From Physcomitrium patens (lineage: Eukaryota; Streptophyta; Bryopsida; Funariales; Funariaceae): a stretch of DNA of 64,000 bases. Each line of letters starts with the position of its first letter. Positions within the stretch are counted from its first letter, which is position 1. The translations under genes and the position numbers were made by a program. Positions 61,042-64,000 of the stretch are shown one piece after another. A model generated the notes under the pieces. The model ran no database searches. It was not told where the DNA came from and worked only from the letters and a program-made list of their open reading frames with translations. The stretch covers positions 12,019,986 through 12,083,985 of the forward strand of contig NC_037273.1 of the NCBI RefSeq assembly GCF_000002425.4, given 5' to 3'.

Positions 61042-62941
61042 CTAGTTTGTCATTACGCCTTTCTCACTCCTCTCCAGGCCTTCCAAAGTCTCAAACATGG
61101 GCTTGTGCAGGGTCTCCGGAAGTCCTAGCGACAAAACCCCACCGAGTATGGCCATGATCCCAAAAGTTGCAAAAGGCAGCGCTGAGTTGAAACGCCCGGA
61201 AACGACCACAACGGGCGCAATGATCGACCCAATCCCAGACGCTTGCGTCAAGAGCCCCAGCGCCGCATTCCTCACCACAGTCGGAAACAGCTCCGAGGCA
61301 TAAATGTAGATCAGGTTGTATGTTCCAGCCATTCCGAAGATTCCTACAGTACTGCAGATGATTCTCAGCACTTTGTAAACTCCGATGCCAGCTCCTAGAG
61401 AAGAATACCAGAGGATAACACTTTCTCGGTATGACTGGGACCCAACTGGAGTCAAGTTGGGAAACAAGTCTCTCAGTCCATCTGATGAGCCTGTATTTGC
61501 TCCGTCTTCAATGTATAGAACGCTACCAGCAAGACAGCATAGTCCACTAAGAACCATGGCTGATACTAGCATAGACCTTCTCCCAAATCTGTCCAGGACA
61601 GCTGCGGTGATGACAAATGCAGGCCACTCGATTATGGCGTTTAAGAACACTCCGATGTATAAGTTTGTCCCTAGGTTGACAACATTGAGGGTTATGCCGT
61701 AGTAAACGACTGCGGTCAAAAACCATATGACCACCATGATGAGCATTCGGGATCGAGTGGCGGGGTTTCTGAGCACCATCAGCAGGGTTCCAGAAGCTTT
61801 AGGAGAGTAGTCTTCGCTAACATCAATGGACTCTAATGCTACTGATTTTGAAGCTTCCTCATTTTCTATCTCCAAAACTGCTCCCTCGGGTATGGGATTA
61901 CGCCCGTTCCGCTTGGCAAATGCTCCAAGGACCTCCATTGCATCTTTGATGCGGCCTTGGACGAGAAACCAGCGTGGTGACTCCCAAATTGTGGGCACCA
62001 CCAAAGTGCAATAGAGAAGGGCTGGAATGGAAGTGACGAAATAGAGGTGGCGCCATGATGTGGAGAAATAGGCAAAGACAGGAAGGGTCATAATGCCAAA
62101 AGAGAAGAAATAGAAGGCTGACATACCGACCTGGCCTCGTTTTGAAGGACCAATTGGTTCAGTTGCCAGCACGAAGCTTGAGAGTCCTATGCCGCTGCAG
62201 GTGGCGCCTGTTAGCCAGCGAATTCCCACATAGACCCAGTAGGAGTGGACAGATGCAGTTGCCAAACCTGATAATGCCGTACAAACACAAGCGAGGAACA
62301 GCGTGCCTTTCCTACCAGCAAACGAGTCCGAAAAATGGCCAAATATTCCCGCACCTGCGTAGGCAAGATCCAAAGCATCAGCCAGGGAGACTTGCGTCAT
62401 CTACTAGAATCTCGAAATTCTACAAACATCTAGTGCTTGCGCCAAAAAATAATCATGTGAGATTACCCACAAAAGCTCCAACGAAGAATGCCGACTGTGC
62501 CAACCCAACTTTGTACTCGTCTCCGCAGAAAAGACCCCACTCTGAGACGATCGAAACTCCTTTGCCTCCAACCCATTCCCATAAACTAGGATCCATGGAG
62601 CAGATAGAAGATGAAGGAGAACATTCCATGTTCAGTGGCCCGGCACTTGCTCCGAGGGTTGAGTTCGATGGAGACCACAAGTTCACAGATGGTCGACATT
62701 GCCACTCCGGTACCCTGTCGGCAAAGATCGTCGCGAAGGTGTGCAACCCTTCCAGAGACCATGCGAGACTGACTATCACAAAGTGAACGAGCTGCGCCCG
62801 ACCGAAGTCTCCGACGTATTTGCTGAGCATGTCGTCTATGGATAGCTTTTCAGATGCGTTTGCCTCAACATCGGTACAGCTTCCTCCCAGGTCGCTCAGT
62901 AATGGTGCGCTTGCGCTATCCGACACCGTATCACTCTTCAT
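61042..62941 (-). CDS. Organic cation/carnitine transporter-like MFS protein, two exons
   Basis: Exon 1 is 62941-62467 and exon 2 is 62354-61042. The 112-base intron has a GT at 62466 and AG at 62355 and preserves the frame, giving 595 residues. The start is the ATG at 62941; upstream the frame is open only through a GTG. Residues 50-75 form TM1, followed by a large loop (76-145) with WEWVGGKGVSIVSEWGLFCGD, typical of SLC22/plant OCT proteins. The MFS signature GHFSDSFAGRKG is at 164-175, made complete by the splice. SPRWF is at 284-288 after TM6, and DRFGRR at 413-418 between TM8 and TM9. An ELFPTVVRNAALG motif follows at 513-525. An acidic, serine-rich N-terminus (SAPLLSD, EKLSIDDML) matches plant OCT4-type proteins. 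Expected role: membrane transport of organic cations or carnitine-like compounds; the substrate and the membrane (plasma membrane or vacuole) cannot be told from sequence. The loop between TM9 and TM10 (441-478) looks long. It seems intact. Confidence 0.92.
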
Positions 62942-64000
62942 GACTGCTAGACAGGCCCTCGTCACTAAAGCACCTAAACGGCGAAGTTAGACAGTGAACT
63001 CAATAGCGGTGGCCCAACTCCGTAGCCAATTTCTGCACTGCCATTTTAACCCTAACTTGGAAGCTGCTAGGTGCACAGTATTCCTACAAAGGTTTAAGCG
63101 CTTCGAAGCAGGCCACGAGACGAATCGGACACTATAGACTGTACAGTTATAGATAAAACATTCTTGAACTTTTCGTGAAGTCCCTGACATGTCACGAACG
63201 TTGGAAGATAAGCTGGTTCACGTATCAACATGATGAAAGCCCACCTTCATACCCAGAAAAGGCCGCATTGGTCAGAAAAGACCCACTTGAATATCTTCAA
63301 ACCATAGTTACATTGTCAACCTCTCGTCGCCATCACTTCGGTTTTCCGTAATAATAGCACCAGGGTCATCACTTTCTTGAAGCCTCGGAGGGAATTGTAG
63401 CAAAAGCATCGAGCCCCTGCCAGAGCATCGAAGCTCCAGCTAAGTACCCGATTCTAGCTACGAAATGTGTAGTTCAGACGCTGTAATCTAATTTTCAAGA
63501 CCGATGTGGTCACGAGTATCTCTCTCCTGCGACGTGGAATATCACATACTTATTCATTCTGAGAAGCCAGAATGGAAAATAGGCAGCTAGCGGTCAGTCC
63601 GAGAAACTCTCTCTCACGAGAATAGCAACCGACCATGCAATGTGCAAACACAGTTAACAGCCAAGAGGTCAGTAGTGGTGAGGGGGATTATGAATTTCCA
63701 TCCAGTGACTCGCATGGAAGCTGTTTATCTGCAGAGGAGCAAGACACACCCACCCACCCATCACTACACAAGAGTATAACACCCAAGTGCTAAAAGCATC
63801 AAATCTTCGAGGGAAGTAACTTTTTTCGTCCCAACATTCCTGCTAGATCTAAATAAAGAATCTCTGATGGGTTTCACATGAGGAGCCCAAAGGCAGAAAC
63901 CAGTCCACCATGCGACGACTAATGAGGCAAGCGGTGCCGTGCCTTGGTGAAGCATGTCGTGGAAATACGATCAGCTGGAATCGTGCCCAGGAAGAAAGGG
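62942..64000. other. 5' flank and promoter side of the transporter gene
   Basis: GC-richer non-repetitive sequence. Frames of 60-70 codons on the minus strand (62987-63190, 63764-63955) show no domain similarity and are probably chance. No convincing TATA position could be fixed. Confidence 0.45.

Noticed and set aside
62142-62786. Long plus-strand frame of 214 codons
   Set aside because: It lies antisense to both exons and the intron of the transporter gene; its product is low-complexity in character and shows no domain. It is a shadow of the real gene.

Overview
The window is nuclear DNA of a land plant. It holds a two-exon organic cation/carnitine-type MFS transporter gene and a plant-type nonspecific lipid transfer protein gene. 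Around them lie chromodomain Ty3 elements, a Tat/Athila-like Ty3 element with a tRNA-Asp primer site and a Ty1/copia element. Very AT-rich decayed repeats next to GC-richer gene islands would suit a moss or other seedless plant, but the sequence alone does not settle this.

Layout. 1-2315: the 3' ends of two related chromodomain Ty3 elements, one inside the other, reading +. 2316-3380: AT-rich spacer. 3381-16455: a nest in which an old minus-strand Ty3 pol remnant was hit twice in its reverse transcriptase region, by element C (3428-9589, minus, perfect 5-bp target duplication) and by element A (9853-16421, plus). Element A itself carries a 1.35-kb insert. 16456-21850: AT-rich decay with two more Ty3 pieces (19200-19700 plus; 20460-21370 minus). 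21850-31750: a GC-richer low-copy island with the lipid transfer protein gene (29336-29728, minus). 31750-34235: AT-rich DNA with a Ty3 remnant. 34236-43490: element G, a 9.3-kb Tat/Athila-like element, minus. 44065-49163: element H, Ty1/copia, minus. 49164-51898: AT-rich spacer. 51899-60025: a long inverted-repeat pair enclosing element B (52257-59608, minus), which holds its own 1.48-kb insert. 60026-64000: a second gene island with the transporter gene (61042-62941, minus).

The most notable observations concern the chromodomain Ty3 elements. (1) Directly inside the 5' LTR, four copies in at least three sequence variants carry 10-12 bases complementary to the predicted first bases of their own transcript, about 30 bases after the TATA box. 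The two sides differ together between variants. This is the arrangement of self-primed Tf1-type elements, not the tRNA-primed arrangement usual in plants. (2) The U3 of element C is built of repeated canonical heat-shock elements just upstream of its TATA box, with different copy number in its two LTRs. (3) A conserved protein module follows the chromodomain in several copies and is absent from close relatives sharing the same LTR. (4) Two families share repeated motifs in the leader between primer site and gag. All the retroelements are treated as fossils; none of the copies appears intact in its coding region.
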